A DNA stretch of 64,000 nt from a virus, in the IMG/VR virus record IMGVR_UViG_3300037153_000881, positions 18,709 to 82,708 of that record. One strand, written 5' to 3'. The first letter of the stretch is position 1. Each line of letters starts with the position of its first letter. The notes under the pieces were generated by a model. It made no database searches. It saw only the letters and a program-made list of their open reading frames with translations, and was not told the origin of the DNA. Position numbers and translations under genes: made by a program. Positions 17,134 through 25,576 of the stretch are shown here, in pieces.

Positions 17134-19227
17134 TCATGAGCGATATGCGTAGGAGGGCACTTTGCGCGGGTTGGCCGACGCGATGTCCTCCGAACGCGGA
17201 GTGGCTGACGGATCGTCGTCACGGGTGACCCGTCCGCCGCGCAGCCGCTGGGCAGCCTGCTCCTGGAAGTGCTTGCGCAGCGCGAGCAGATCGTCGGCGG
17301 TGCCGCGCTCGATGATCGGCACGTACGCCGCCCTGGAGCTGCTCCAGGTCTCGGCGCCGAAGGCGCGCACACCCTCGGCTTCGATGTCGCGGCACAGCTC
17401 CTCGCGATAACGGCGGCCCCAGCCGCCCCAGGTGCGCTCGACTTCCAGCTCGCGGCCGAGCTCGCGGAGTCGGGTCAGCGGGTCGCCGTCGAATCCGTCC
17501 GGCGCCAGCTGCGACTCGATGAGCGCGCCGCGCACCTCGGCATGCCAGATGGGCACCACCGCCGCCGCCGCCGGTGCGGCGGGCTCAGGCGCCGCGCGGC
17601 TAGCAGGCGGGGGTGCTTCCGACGCCGGGGGGGCTGCCGCAGAGCTGCTCAAAGCGGCGGCCCCACTCGACGCGGGTCCCTCGTGAACGGCCGACTCGGG
17701 ATCGGCGGGAGCGGTACTGGTCATGGACGCGCGCACCTCCTGCGGCTCAGGGTTGGGATCGGGCTCGGGCTGCGGCTCGGGCATAGGCTCCGGATCGGGC
17801 GGCTGCGGGCCGGGGTCGTCTTCGGTGTCGTCGGGCACAACTCGCCGGAACTTGGGCTTGCCGTCGGGCGTCCAGTGCGAGTGGTCCGTGTCACCCTCAG
17901 GCGTGCGGTCGTCGTCCCCGTCGCCGTCCGGATCGGGATCGTCGTCGGTCGGCTTCTTGACAGCCCGCTCGACGTCCCAGTCGTCGTCTGGACCGACGTC
18001 CAGGACGTAGCGGCGCGCGGTGACGTCAGGAAAGTGCACGCCGCGGGTGTGCTCCTCGAGCAGCAGCGCCGTCTGGCGATCGAGCAGGTCGGCCTCGGCG
18101 AGCAGCGCGGCGGTCCGCAAGCTTGGTGTATGCAGCGCCCAGGCTGGCGGACCACCCCGCTCGTCGACGACCAGCGCGCGGGACGGACTGATGATGCCCG
18201 CGCCGGGTGTAGCCCCGCGAAAGACCGGGCTCAGCTCGAGGCAGTGTGCGCCGTAGATCTTGCCCAGCGCGCGTTGCTTTTTGCCCTCGTGGACGTACGT
18301 GACGCCCGGAATGTGGCGGCAGGGCGCATTCGGGTCCTCGGGATCGGCCGTCAGCAGCTCGAGCAGATTGCGCGGCATGTTGCGGCCGTCGAGCGAGCAC
18401 ACGATGCGCTCGGGCTCGAAGCCAATCGACACGTCGCGTGCGACGCCCGAGCGCACGGCCTTGATGAAGTGCGTGGTGTCGACCCCGTTGACGTTCATGT
18501 CGTAGGGCACGTAGACGTCCATCTCCGTGCGCGCCAGGTTCTGGCCGCGGCCCTGGTGGAATTTGCCCTCGAACGTGCGGCCGAACGGCAGCTCCTCGTG
18601 CTGGTGGCTGTTGCAGAAGGGCAGCCCGTCCTCGGCGTCCTGGGCGTAGTTGCGCAGGCTGTCGGTCTGCATGACCGTGCCGTAGTGGTCCTCGGCGGCA
18701 TTCGAGGCAACGCTGCGGAACCAGTACAGCGGTGTGTCCTGGACCACGCTCGGGTCGTGCAGCTGGCGCACAAGCGACTCGGGCAACTGCTCGGCCGAGT
18801 CGGCCAACAGCATCGCGCCCACGTTGCGCTCGAGCGGCACGATCGAGGCGTAGGGCGCCATCCAGCGCTCCTCGTCGCCCGAGTGCATCTTCTTCATGTA
18901 GCCGTCGATCACCGAGCGGGCGGCGTTCCTGGTCTCGGTGCTCAACCCATCGGTCTGGGGCAGCCGGCTGGCGGCCGCGCGCAGGCCCGACGCGAGGGCC
19001 GTCAGCCGACCATTCAGCACCATCGCGAACGGGAGCTTGTACGAGCCGCGCTGATCTGGCGCGTCCGCGTCGTAGGCCAGAAAGCCGCGGCGGGCCCCCG
19101 AGGTGGGGTTGCCGTCCGAGTCGCTGTTGGCCTCGAAGATGGACTTCGCCGCCGCGCCACCATCCCAGGCCTTGCTGGTATTCAGCGGCAGGTCACGGGC
19201 AGCGCCGCATTTGAAGCCGCTAGCCAT
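17134..19227 (-). CDS. Prohead protease fused to scaffold-like domain
   Basis: 697 aa. Residues about 1-120 form an accessory domain (LPLNTSKAWDGGAAAKSIFE). Residues about 150-345 fit S78/U35-type maturation proteases: a His in CNSHQHEELPFGRTFEG, the Ser in ARDVSIGFEP, and AHCLELSPVFRGATPGAGI, equivalent to the 'EVS-x-V-x-x-PA' strand. Residues about 420-560 are acidic and Pro-rich; the C-terminal ~135 residues are helical and scaffold-like. Such fusions guide capsid assembly, then process the delta domain. Placed just before decoration and capsid genes. Confidence 0.8.
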   Translation of the reverse strand: MASGFKCGAARDLPLNTSKAWDGGAAAKSIFEANSDSDGNPTSGARRGFLAYDADAPDQRGSYKLPFAMVLNGRLTALASGLRAAASRLPQTDGLSTETRNAARSVIDGYMKKMHSGDEERWMAPYASIVPLERNVGAMLLADSAEQLPESLVRQLHDPSVVQDTPLYWFRSVASNAAEDHYGTVMQTDSLRNYAQDAEDGLPFCNSHQHEELPFGRTFEGKFHQGRGQNLARTEMDVYVPYDMNVNGVDTTHFIKAVRSGVARDVSIGFEPERIVCSLDGRNMPRNLLELLTADPEDPNAPCRHIPGVTYVHEGKKQRALGKIYGAHCLELSPVFRGATPGAGIISPSRALVVDERGGPPAWALHTPSLRTAALLAEADLLDRQTALLLEEHTRGVHFPDVTARRYVLDVGPDDDWDVERAVKKPTDDDPDPDGDGDDDRTPEGDTDHSHWTPDGKPKFRRVVPDDTEDDPGPQPPDPEPMPEPQPEPDPNPEPQEVRASMTSTAPADPESAVHEGPASSGAAALSSSAAAPPASEAPPPASRAAPEPAAPAAAAVVPIWHAEVRGALIESQLAPDGFDGDPLTRLRELGRELEVERTWGGWGRRYREELCRDIEAEGVRAFGAETWSSSRAAYVPIIERGTADDLLALRKHFQEQAAQRLRGGRVTRDDDPSATPRSEDIASANPRKVPSYAYRS

Positions 19228-19445
19228 CCCGTTTGTCCTGGACTGTGCGCGTCACGAACCCTCTCCCTCCTCGGGAAGCGTGTCCGCGCGTCGCGCGCGC
19301 CAGGACGAGCTATGAACGGGCTGGCCGCCCGACGCAGGCCCCCACGTCAGTCAGGACGTGACATGACGCTGCGCCTGCGTTTGGGCGCGAGCCTAGCAGC
19401 GTCGGCGCACGCGAGAGAAATCCCAGGCCGGCAGTCGGCCAGGAT

Positions 19446-19688
19446 TCAAGACTTGTCGCTCGATTCGGCCTCTTCGGGCGCCTGCTCCTCCTCCTCGGAC
19501 TCGTCCTCCTCAGCGGGTTGTTGTTCTTCGTCGGGCTGCGGGCCCTTCGCCGCGGCCTCGGCTGCCTCGATCGCGGCCTCGCCGCCGGCCGCCACCTCGC
19601 CCGCGGTGTGCGGGCTGCCGGGCACCTGCTCCTGCGTGTCTGGCTGCTCCTGATACCCCGATTCCGCTGGACGTTCCTGCTCCGTCAT
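19446..19688 (-). CDS. Small acidic protein C (tandem paralogue)
   Basis: 80 aa, Glu/Gln/Ala-rich. Contains VPGSPHTAGEVAAGG and AIEAAEAAAKG, shared with the gene before it. ATGA coupling to that gene. Very acidic end (EDESEEEEQAPEEAESSDKS). Function unknown; it could be a scaffold-associated or capsid-interior polypeptide. Confidence 0.65.
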   Translation of the reverse strand: MTEQERPAESGYQEQPDTQEQVPGSPHTAGEVAAGGEAAIEAAEAAAKGPQPDEEQQPAEEDESEEEEQAPEEAESSDKS

Positions 19689-19897
19689 ACCTGCTTCTCC
19701 TCGTTCGATTCCTCGGGTTCTGCGGACTGCGCCTCGGTCTGGCCCGGATCCGTCAACGCGGCTTCGGCGGCCTCGATCGCGTCGTCGCCGCCGTCGGCCA
19801 CCTCGGCCGCGGTGTGCGGGCTGCCGGGTACTTCGTAATTGATCTCCGACGGCAACTGCTGATACGGCGATTCCGTCGGATCTGGCGGCTGTGTCAT
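19685..19897 (-). CDS. Small acidic protein B (tandem paralogue)
   Basis: 70 aa from ATG 19897, ATGA-coupled on both sides. It shares YQQLPSEINYEVPGSPHTAA with both neighbours: the QQLP-INY part with the upstream gene and the VPGSPHTA-EVA-GG part with the downstream gene. It therefore looks like the intermediate of a tandem duplication. Confidence 0.65.
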   Translation of the reverse strand: MTQPPDPTESPYQQLPSEINYEVPGSPHTAAEVADGGDDAIEAAEAALTDPGQTEAQSAEPEESNEEKQV

Positions 19898-20082
19898 GCC
19901 TGGGTGTCTTCCGCGTGCTCGGCCTGCTCCGGCTCGGGTGCTGGTTGCTCTGGGACTGCGCCGTAGTTGATCTGCGACGGCAACTGCTGATGGACCGTGA
20001 TCCACGGCGTCTTGGACGGCTCGGCGGGCGTGGCGGGCGTCGCCTCCTCCGTCGTCGGCTCAGGGTCTTTTTTCTTTGCCAC
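19894..20082 (-). CDS. Small acidic protein A (tandem paralogue)
   Basis: 62 aa from GTG 20082, with GGGAG about 8 nt upstream. Begins VAKKKDPEPTTEEATPATPA and contains HQQLPSQINYGAVPE, related to protein B. First of three coupled small acidic genes between the zinc-protein genes and the protease. Confidence 0.65.
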   Translation of the reverse strand: MAKKKDPEPTTEEATPATPAEPSKTPWITVHQQLPSQINYGAVPEQPAPEPEQAEHAEDTQA

Positions 20083-20095
20083 GATGTGACTCCCT

Positions 20096-20338
20096 TCAGA
20101 ACGTGGTGGCACGCGGGCGACGGCGCTGGATCTCGGCGATCCAGCGGTCGCGGTCGGGCCGCGGCAGCGGTTCCTCACCGACCTTGACGAGGTTCATCCG
20201 TCCGCACCGCGTCTCGGGACACTTGAGATGCACCGTGCCGTGCGTCCCGAGAGCGACCGTGGTCTCGAACAACCAGCGCCCGCAGCCACGACAGAAATAG
20301 CTCCGTTCGATCTGGCCGTTGCCATTGGCTTCGCTCAT
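20096..20338 (-). CDS. Com-like zinc-ribbon protein
   Basis: 80 aa. Residues 10-50 read YFCRGCGRWLF ... LKCPETRCGRMNLV: two Cys pairs in the spacing of Mu Com-type zinc proteins, small RNA-binding activators of mom translation. Here it lies among head genes rather than beside the GNAT gene at 27.8 kb, so the link to DNA modification is only suggestive. Com-like proteins are common in other Mu-like and unrelated phages. ATGA overlap with the gene before it. Confidence 0.65.
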   Translation of the reverse strand: MSEANGNGQIERSYFCRGCGRWLFETTVALGTHGTVHLKCPETRCGRMNLVKVGEEPLPRPDRDRWIAEIQRRRPRATTF

Positions 20339-20526
20339 CGCCGCTCGGACTGGCGCGGATCCTCGACGCTCCGCCGCCAGACATGCGTGACCAGCCCCTC
20401 GCGACGGTGCTCGTCCGGACCCGCGCCGCACTCCTGGCAGCGATCCAGCGGCGGTTCTTTCCAGCGCTGCTGCCACACGTTGCCGCAGCGGCGGCACTGG
20501 ACGAGCATGTCCGCGGGCCGAGACAT
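20335..20526 (-). CDS. Zinc-ribbon mini-protein
   Basis: 63 aa from ATG 20526. Two CxxC pairs (CRRCGNVWQQRW and CQECGAG) form a rubredoxin/zinc-ribbon knuckle. Coupled by ATGA to the Com-like gene. Function unknown. Confidence 0.6.
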   Translation of the reverse strand: MSRPADMLVQCRRCGNVWQQRWKEPPLDRCQECGAGPDEHRREGLVTHVWRRSVEDPRQSERR

Positions 20527-20528
20527 CG

Positions 20529-20735
20529 TTAGCGGCTGCGTCCCGGACGATTGCGTCCGCCGGGGGGACGGGCCATCGAGGGAATGCTGCCAGCGTAGCC
20601 ACTCGCGCGGGCGTAGCCGGCTTTGATGAGCGCCTTCTGGGTGGTGCGCCGGCCAGCGCTCGGGACTGGATTGTTGCCTGGCGCCCACGGGTTGGCCATC
20701 ACGCCTGGCCCACCCATATCTCCGGACATCATCAT
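20529..20735 (-). CDS. Small Met/Gly/Pro-rich protein
   Basis: 68 aa starting at three consecutive ATG codons with GGAG upstream. N-terminus MMMSGDMGGPGVMANPWAPG, then a basic segment. Only 2 nt separate it from the next gene. Unknown; a virion peptide is possible. Confidence 0.5.
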   Translation of the reverse strand: MMMSGDMGGPGVMANPWAPGNNPVPSAGRRTTQKALIKAGYARASGYAGSIPSMARPPGGRNRPGRSR

Positions 20736-20738
20736 TGC

Positions 20739-21392
20739 TCACTCCTCCTGCGAAGATGCTGCTCTCGGTCGGCTCAGTTGCAGCGGCGACCAGCTCGCCG
20801 CGAGCTGACGGCAGTCGGCGCATTCGCGTTCGTCGCCCAGGTCCAGCCAGTACACCTGCCAGCCGTCGTCGGTTTCGTCGACCTGCAGCTCGCAGCGGCA
20901 GTTAACGAGACAGCTCGTCGAGCCGTCGCCTGGCACGCGCTCGAGCCGCGGCATGTCGCCAAAGCCGGCCAGCTGACCGCGCTGATAGCTCTGCGTCGCC
21001 GCCTGGACATACAGCGTGCTGCGACTGAGCGCCCGTTCGCGCGTGACGGTCTGGCCGTCGATGGCGCGGGCGTACTCGTTCAGATAGCGGTACTGCCGAC
21101 CGACCAGCCCGCCGACACGACCCCAGTCCGCCTGGGTCATGACGTTGCGGCCGCCGCGGCCGAGCAGGTACGCGGTGCCGAAGGCGTCCTTGACCACCCG
21201 CCGCATCTCGATCTCCCACTCCTCGAGGGTGATCTGGCGATTGGCGAGCTGACCAGTCACGACCAGCGTCCTGTCGGTGACCTGACGCAGGAACCGTTCG
21301 CGCAGCGGGCGCAGCTCGCGCTCGCCGAGCTCGCGGCCGGTGTCCTCCTCGCGGTAGCGTCGCCGCTCGATGTTGTAGGTCCAACCGGGCAT
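20739..21392 (-). CDS. Minor head protein (SPP1 gp7 / Mu F-like)
   Basis: 217 aa from ATG 21392, overlapping the preceding stop (TGATG). The N-terminal two thirds are helical (LRERFLRQVTDRTLVVTGQL, ERALSRSTLYVQAATQSYQR). The end has the cysteine pattern of the phage head-morphogenesis family: CLVNCRCEL, then DERECADCRQLAASWSPL. Usual place: right after the portal region. It is shorter than typical members (250-400 aa) and may enter the capsid with the portal. Confidence 0.7.
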   Translation of the reverse strand: MPGWTYNIERRRYREEDTGRELGERELRPLRERFLRQVTDRTLVVTGQLANRQITLEEWEIEMRRVVKDAFGTAYLLGRGGRNVMTQADWGRVGGLVGRQYRYLNEYARAIDGQTVTRERALSRSTLYVQAATQSYQRGQLAGFGDMPRLERVPGDGSTSCLVNCRCELQVDETDDGWQVYWLDLGDERECADCRQLAASWSPLQLSRPRAASSQEE

Positions 21393-21541
21393 CAGTACAG
21401 GTCCGTCCACGAGCAGCGGTCGCAATAGACCTCGCCATATCCGCGAAACCGGACGTGATGTCCGATGAATGGCCACAGCAGGTGCTCCAGCCAGGGCCAC
21501 CTCGAGCCCACATAGCACCGCCAGCTAATGCGCTCGGCCAC
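21392..21541 (-). CDS. Small CxxC protein before minor head gene
   Basis: 49 aa from GTG 21541, which overlaps the TAG that ends a duplicated gene relic (TAGTG). The frame is open to a TTG at 21580, but that part is better read as the relic in another frame. C-terminus VYCDRCSWTDLY. Function unknown. Confidence 0.45.
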   Translation of the reverse strand: MAERISWRCYVGSRWPWLEHLLWPFIGHHVRFRGYGEVYCDRCSWTDLY

Positions 21542-21585
21542 TACTCGCCGTCCGACGCGACGGCCCAGCTGACTTTGCAATGGTG
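21541..21585 (-). pseudogene. Relic tail of a duplicated zinc-ribbon gene
   Basis: Directly after the stop of the 21586 gene and in the same frame, 14 codons read HHCKVSWAVASDGE then stop. The intact gene at 21828-22037 ends WRCKVSWSVESEGE then stop. The match of eight or more residues plus the stop indicates a leftover copy of that gene's 3' end. Confidence 0.6.
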
Positions 21586-21831
21586 CTACTCACGAAGATC
21601 CACGACGACGATCCCGCGCTCGTCGAATTCAAAGTCGTAGTCGCCACAGGACCGGCATGTGTACGTTCCGAACGGATGCCCCCAGCAATCGGTTTCGTAA
21701 GTGTCAGATCCGCCGCACACAGGGCACCGTGGAGGATGCGGATCGAACAGAGCAGCCAGCGGGTAAGGGTGCGTACGCAGGCATCCCGCCAGTTCGCAGA
21801 GCTCGATCTCCTGGACTGACGGTTCACTCAC
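21586..21831 (-). CDS. Zinc-ribbon mini-protein
   Basis: 81 aa from GTG 21831 (GTGA overlap). Two Cys pairs, CPVCGGSDTYE and CRSCGDYDFEF, form a ribbon, preceded by an N-terminal helix (IELCELAGCLRTH). It ends next to the relic described at 21541-21585. Unknown role. Confidence 0.6.
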   Translation of the reverse strand: MSEPSVQEIELCELAGCLRTHPYPLAALFDPHPPRCPVCGGSDTYETDCWGHPFGTYTCRSCGDYDFEFDERGIVVVDLRE

Positions 21832-22037
21832 TCGCCCTCCGATTCGACCGACCAGCTGACCTTGCAGCGCCAGCAGTCGATCCACACAATGGGCGGGCTC
21901 ATGCTGGGAAACCGGCGCACGTCGCAGGCGCTGCGGCAGCGCGGGCAGCGCGGCGGCATACCGGGCGGGGTGGGCTCGGCTTCGTTGGCCATCCGAAAGA
22001 TCTCGTCGCGTGCCAAGGCTGACCAGCTCACCTTCAC
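21828..22037 (-). CDS. Zinc-ribbon mini-protein following portal
   Basis: 69 aa if started at GTG 22037, which overlaps the portal stop (GTGA); ATG 21992 would give 54 aa. Cys pairs CPRCRSAC and CWRCKVSW. The ending KVSWSVESEGE is duplicated at 21541-21585. Unknown role. Confidence 0.6.
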   Translation of the reverse strand: MKVSWSALARDEIFRMANEAEPTPPGMPPRCPRCRSACDVRRFPSMSPPIVWIDCWRCKVSWSVESEGE

Positions 22038-23893
22038 GCCGCTTCCCAGCGGCGCTCGAGCTCGGTATCGCGCTCGCGGGCGTTGAGCAGCCCGCTGTAG
22101 GCCGGCATCGCGGCGTCCCACAGCGCCGCGCACTCGCGCTGGTCGGCCGCGTCGAAGCGCACCTGCTCGGGCACGATCGGCAGTGGGTGACCGAGCGGCT
22201 GCATCGGCTGCGGCGCGTCCGCCTGCCGCTCGTTCGGCTGCGGCCAGCGCAGTCGCAAAAACTCGCGGCGACTCGAACGCGCGGCGCCGGTGTCTTCAGC
22301 CTTCTGCTGGTCGCCCTCGGACTGCAGCCCTTCGCGGCCGCCTGACGGGCGGTTGTCGGCGCCGCCGGGGCGAGCCGGCACGGTGCCCTCGGCGGTGGCG
22401 TTGCCGAACTCGGGCGGCGCCTCGCCGCGCGGCACCATGCGCGGCTTGGCCTGATCGGGCAGGTGGCCAGTGGCCTCCATCGAGGCCTGCACCTGGGAGT
22501 CCCAGCCCATCAGATACGTCTTGGTGGCCGTGTCGACCATCAGCGCCTTGGTCATCGCATCGCGGTACAGCTCGGCGGCGCGCAGCTCGGCGAAACGCCA
22601 GGTGGCGGTGGCGGCGATGCCCTGGGCATTCAGCACCAGCGTGGCGAACTCGGAGAGCAGGCTCTCCGACAGGTGCTGGATGGATTTGACGCCCGCGGCC
22701 TGGATCTCCCACTGGCGGTTGGCGTTGGCCTCGCTCTGGCCCTCGGTCATGCCCATCAGCAGCGGCATGCTTTTAAGCGCACGCGCGAGTTGGCGCTCGA
22801 GGACCTCGATGAGCTGGCTGACGCCGCGCAGCGAGTCGGCGTTGACGGCGCCGGTGGGCGGCCGCACCTCGACCAGGTCGGTGTGCACGAAGGCGGCGTC
22901 CGGCTCGAGCGCGTTGTAGGCGGCGGAGACGGCGTCGGTGGTCGCCTCGACGAAGTTCTTCCAGGCGTTCGGGTCGCTCTTGACGGCCGGGCCGGCCAGC
23001 AGCGCCAGCTGCTCGAGTTTGATCAGCAGGTCGTACCGCGGATAGCCCTGCTGGGCGACCACACGGCGGAGGTCGCCGAGCAGTCCGAGCAGGAACAGGC
23101 TGTTGAAGAGCGCCGGCGCCGAAGGGCTGCGGCCGTAGGGGATGCCTGGCGCGGGATCGACCGGAACGTACTTGATCGTCGGCCGATCGAGCAGCACCCA
23201 GCGCGCTTGCTGGTACTGGCCGAGATCCCACACCTGACCGCGGAGCGGGTCCACGCGCCGTCGAAAGCGCGCGGTGGTGGGATCGGGTGTGGCGAAGTCG
23301 ATCGCCACGCGGCCCTGCTCGTCGAGCACCAGCTCGGCGAAGAGCGCGCCGCGCAGGAACGCGCCGAAGTGGAGCCGGCCGACGACCACGTCCATGCTGC
23401 CGTAGAGCTTCTCGAGCGAGCTGGCCCACTTGTCCAGCACGGCCTGGGCGGCGGGATACGGCCGCTGGGTCCCCGGATGCATCGCCTTGAGCTCCCAGCC
23501 GGGGTTGACCAGCCGGAGGAAGTCCCAGAGCGAGCGGCTGACGTCCGGCGACAGGTCGGCGAGCACGCGCAGCAGCCGCTGGGCGGGCATGCTGCGGATC
23601 GTCGAGGCGTCCAGGTTGATGAGCCGCCAGCCCTCGGTGATCTCGTCCGGCGGCATGATGAACGGGTAGCCACCGAAGAACTGCCAGGGGAAGTCGGTGC
23701 TGACGCGGCCGCCGCCACGGGCGAAGCCGCGTGGCGGGTTGGGTGGCGCGGATGACGTGCCAGGCGCGACACCCGGATACGCGGCGCCCTCGGCGGAGAT
23801 GCCCTCGATGCCCGTGTCGAGGGTCTGCCGTTGGTGGCCGTCGTCGGACGATATCCCGAAGAAGCGGTCGCGCAGGTCGGCAAGCAGCGGCAT
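22034..23893 (-). CDS. Portal protein
   Basis: 619 aa, first gene of the minus-strand virion operon. The core fits phage portals of the SPP1/Mu gp29 type: an early clip-like region (SLWDFLRLVNPGWELKAMHP), a wing with RFRRRVDPLRGQVWDL, stem helix segments (ADSLRGVSQLIEVLERQLAR), and MPLLMGMTEGQSEANANRQW, a common portal motif. The C-terminal 130 residues are low complexity, then a helical crown. It forms the dodecameric DNA channel to which terminase binds. The terminase genes themselves are 8.8 kb away on the opposite strand. Confidence 0.85.
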   Translation of the reverse strand: MPLLADLRDRFFGISSDDGHQRQTLDTGIEGISAEGAAYPGVAPGTSSAPPNPPRGFARGGGRVSTDFPWQFFGGYPFIMPPDEITEGWRLINLDASTIRSMPAQRLLRVLADLSPDVSRSLWDFLRLVNPGWELKAMHPGTQRPYPAAQAVLDKWASSLEKLYGSMDVVVGRLHFGAFLRGALFAELVLDEQGRVAIDFATPDPTTARFRRRVDPLRGQVWDLGQYQQARWVLLDRPTIKYVPVDPAPGIPYGRSPSAPALFNSLFLLGLLGDLRRVVAQQGYPRYDLLIKLEQLALLAGPAVKSDPNAWKNFVEATTDAVSAAYNALEPDAAFVHTDLVEVRPPTGAVNADSLRGVSQLIEVLERQLARALKSMPLLMGMTEGQSEANANRQWEIQAAGVKSIQHLSESLLSEFATLVLNAQGIAATATWRFAELRAAELYRDAMTKALMVDTATKTYLMGWDSQVQASMEATGHLPDQAKPRMVPRGEAPPEFGNATAEGTVPARPGGADNRPSGGREGLQSEGDQQKAEDTGAARSSRREFLRLRWPQPNERQADAPQPMQPLGHPLPIVPEQVRFDAADQRECAALWDAAMPAYSGLLNARERDTELERRWEAA

Positions 23894-24035
23894 GGGGATG
23901 GTTGGCCCGATCCGGCCCGAGCATAGCCCCGGTTTCCGGGCTCAGTCCCGCGCTGGGCCGGCGTCATGACGCGCCGGCCCCATCGCTTGAGAGGCGACCG
24001 ACGAGCAGGCACAGTGCAGCCGACAGGAGGAGCTG
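23894..24035. promoter_or_regulatory. Divergent control region between virion and lysis operons
   Basis: 142 bp between divergent starts. It holds a perfect 9-bp stem (GGGCCGGCG at 23955-23963, CGCCGGCCC at 23972-23980, 8-nt loop) and a second, one-bulge hairpin at about 23925-23943. No clear -10/-35 pair is visible, so late promoters here may need a phage activator. AGGAGGAG precedes the lysis start. Confidence 0.5.
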
Positions 24036-24218
24036 ATGGCCACCCAGCCCCACACCCACTACGTTTGGGCATCCCCCGCCCGCTGGGGATTGCTCATCCT
24101 CGCGGTGCTCACGCTGTTGCTCGCCGCCTTTCACGCCAACCCGTTCGCGCCGACGGTCGATCTGACGGATCTGGGGCTGGCGCTCGGATTCGGCGCGTTC
24201 CTGGTTCCCGGTCCCTGA
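24036..24218 (+). CDS. Small membrane protein, holin candidate
   Basis: 60 aa with a strong AGGAGGAG site. One clear TM helix (residues 17-31, GLLILAVLTLLLAAF) and a second hydrophobic segment (LGLALGFGAFLVPG). First gene of a plus-strand set that leads to two wall hydrolases, so a holin or pinholin is the likely role. Confidence 0.6.
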   Translation: MATQPHTHYVWASPARWGLLILAVLTLLLAAFHANPFAPTVDLTDLGLALGFGAFLVPGP

Positions 24219-24219
24219 T

Positions 24220-24462
24220 ATGGCGTACGGCTCGTATATCGATCATCTCATCTGGAGCTCAATTCTTCCGGATTTAGTACTTAACCCAGAGGCGGCGATT
24301 TACGTCTTTTGGAGGCAACTGCGCAACGACCCGGCCACGCCGAACCCCGGCCCGCCGATCACCCCGGAGATCGAGACGGAGATCGGCGTCCAGCAGGCGT
24401 TTAGCTCGGGGATAGTTCTGGGCTGGAACGAGACCGACGGCGCCTACATCGCCAACGGCTAA
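24220..24462 (+). CDS. Lysis-region protein with LGFP-like end
   Basis: 80 aa. The C-terminus (VQQAFSSGIVLGWNETDGAY then IANG) resembles one LGFP-type cell-envelope repeat. The middle is Pro-rich. It lies 2 nt after the holin candidate and its stop overlaps the endolysin start (TAATG). It may be a wall-binding partner of the endolysin. Assignment tentative. Confidence 0.5.
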   Translation: MAYGSYIDHLIWSSILPDLVLNPEAAIYVFWRQLRNDPATPNPGPPITPEIETEIGVQQAFSSGIVLGWNETDGAYIANG

Positions 24463-25031
24463 TGGTTAGCGCGGCCACCTTCCATCCACCGCAACATGTC
24501 GTTCAACCGCCTGCCCCGGAAGGCTGCTGGTCACGCTGGGACGCGGGCACGATGGCTCGCTGCACGAACTGTCCGCAGCTGGTCATTGAGGCCAACTGGC
24601 CAGCGATCTACGCAGAGCTCGAGCGCTGCGGTATCGCCTCCCCTGAAGTGCAGGCCGGCGCATTGAGCACGATCGCCATCGAGACGGCGCGCACGTTCGC
24701 CCCGGTGCGCGAGGCGTACTGGATGAGCGAGGACTGGCGCGCCGAGAACCTGCGCTACTCCCCCTACTACGGGCGCGGCTACATCCAACTGACCTGGGAC
24801 TACAACTACCAGAGCTACGGCCAGATCGTCGCCCAGCCACTGCTCGAGCAACCCGACCTGGCGCTCGAGGAGGCGATTGCCGCCAGCGTCTTCGCCGAGT
24901 TCTTCGGTCGCTCGGGCGCCGCGGCGGCGGCGCAGCGCTGCGACTGGACCGAGTGCCGGCGTCGAGTGCAGGGTGGGTCGGCCGGGCTCGACGAGCTGAA
25001 GCACGTGTGTGCCTGCCTGGGCTATCCATGA
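24462..25031 (+). CDS. Endolysin, GH19/chitinase-like
   Basis: 189 aa. The core fits GH19-type phage endolysins: QAGALSTIAIETARTFAPVR with the candidate general-acid Glu, then YYGRGYIQLTWDYNYQSYG, the 'GRG-x-IQLT' signature. Predicted action is cleavage of the glycan strand of peptidoglycan. A later ATG (24552, MARCTNCPQL) may be the true start. The next gene overlaps its stop (ATGA). Confidence 0.85.
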   Translation: MVSAATFHPPQHVVQPPAPEGCWSRWDAGTMARCTNCPQLVIEANWPAIYAELERCGIASPEVQAGALSTIAIETARTFAPVREAYWMSEDWRAENLRYSPYYGRGYIQLTWDYNYQSYGQIVAQPLLEQPDLALEEAIAASVFAEFFGRSGAAAAAQRCDWTECRRRVQGGSAGLDELKHVCACLGYP

Positions 25032-25576
25032 CCAGCCCCGTCCTGTTCAACCCGCACAACTTCGCGATTCCGGTCGACATTCCACTGCCGGAACCGATCA
25101 CGCCGGTGGCCGGCTGGTACGACTACTTCGATCGCCACCGCGACCTGTACATGGCCCCCCAGGTGTACGACTGGACCTGCTCCGTGGCGTCCACGACGTG
25201 GGTTCTCCAAGCCTCAGGGCTCGACGTCAACGCGGCACGCGAGTCGGTGGCCTACGCGATCGGTTATCCGCAGTGCGTCAATCCGCAGTACGGGTTAATG
25301 GACACCAACTGCGTCGAGCGGGTGTTCCGCAGCTACGGCGTGGAGTGCCGCACGCTGTGGCCGAACTTCGACCAGATGTACGAGTTGGCCGAACGCACCA
25401 CGGGCCTGCTTAATTCCACGCGCTGGTACCACTTCGTGGGCATCCGCGGCGTCTCTGGCAGCTCGATCTGGGTGGCGAATTCGGCCGTCGGCTACAAGGG
25501 CATCGGCGAGCTGGTCAGCCGCGGACAGTGGGATGCCTGGGCGAACTCATGGAAATGCGTTGTGCTGGAGCCATGA
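25028..25576 (+). CDS. C39/papain-like cysteine hydrolase, second lysin
   Basis: 182 aa from ATG 25028. A Cys in YDWTCSVASTTWVLQASGL (about residue 59) and a His in TRWYHFVGIRGVSGSSIWVA (about residue 139) with a following Asn match the Cys-His-Asn arrangement of C39-like peptidases. In a lysis cassette this is likely a peptidoglycan peptidase or amidase. Its last residues, SWKCVVLEP, are repeated at the end of the next gene. Confidence 0.7.
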   Translation: MTSPVLFNPHNFAIPVDIPLPEPITPVAGWYDYFDRHRDLYMAPQVYDWTCSVASTTWVLQASGLDVNAARESVAYAIGYPQCVNPQYGLMDTNCVERVFRSYGVECRTLWPNFDQMYELAERTTGLLNSTRWYHFVGIRGVSGSSIWVANSAVGYKGIGELVSRGQWDAWANSWKCVVLEP

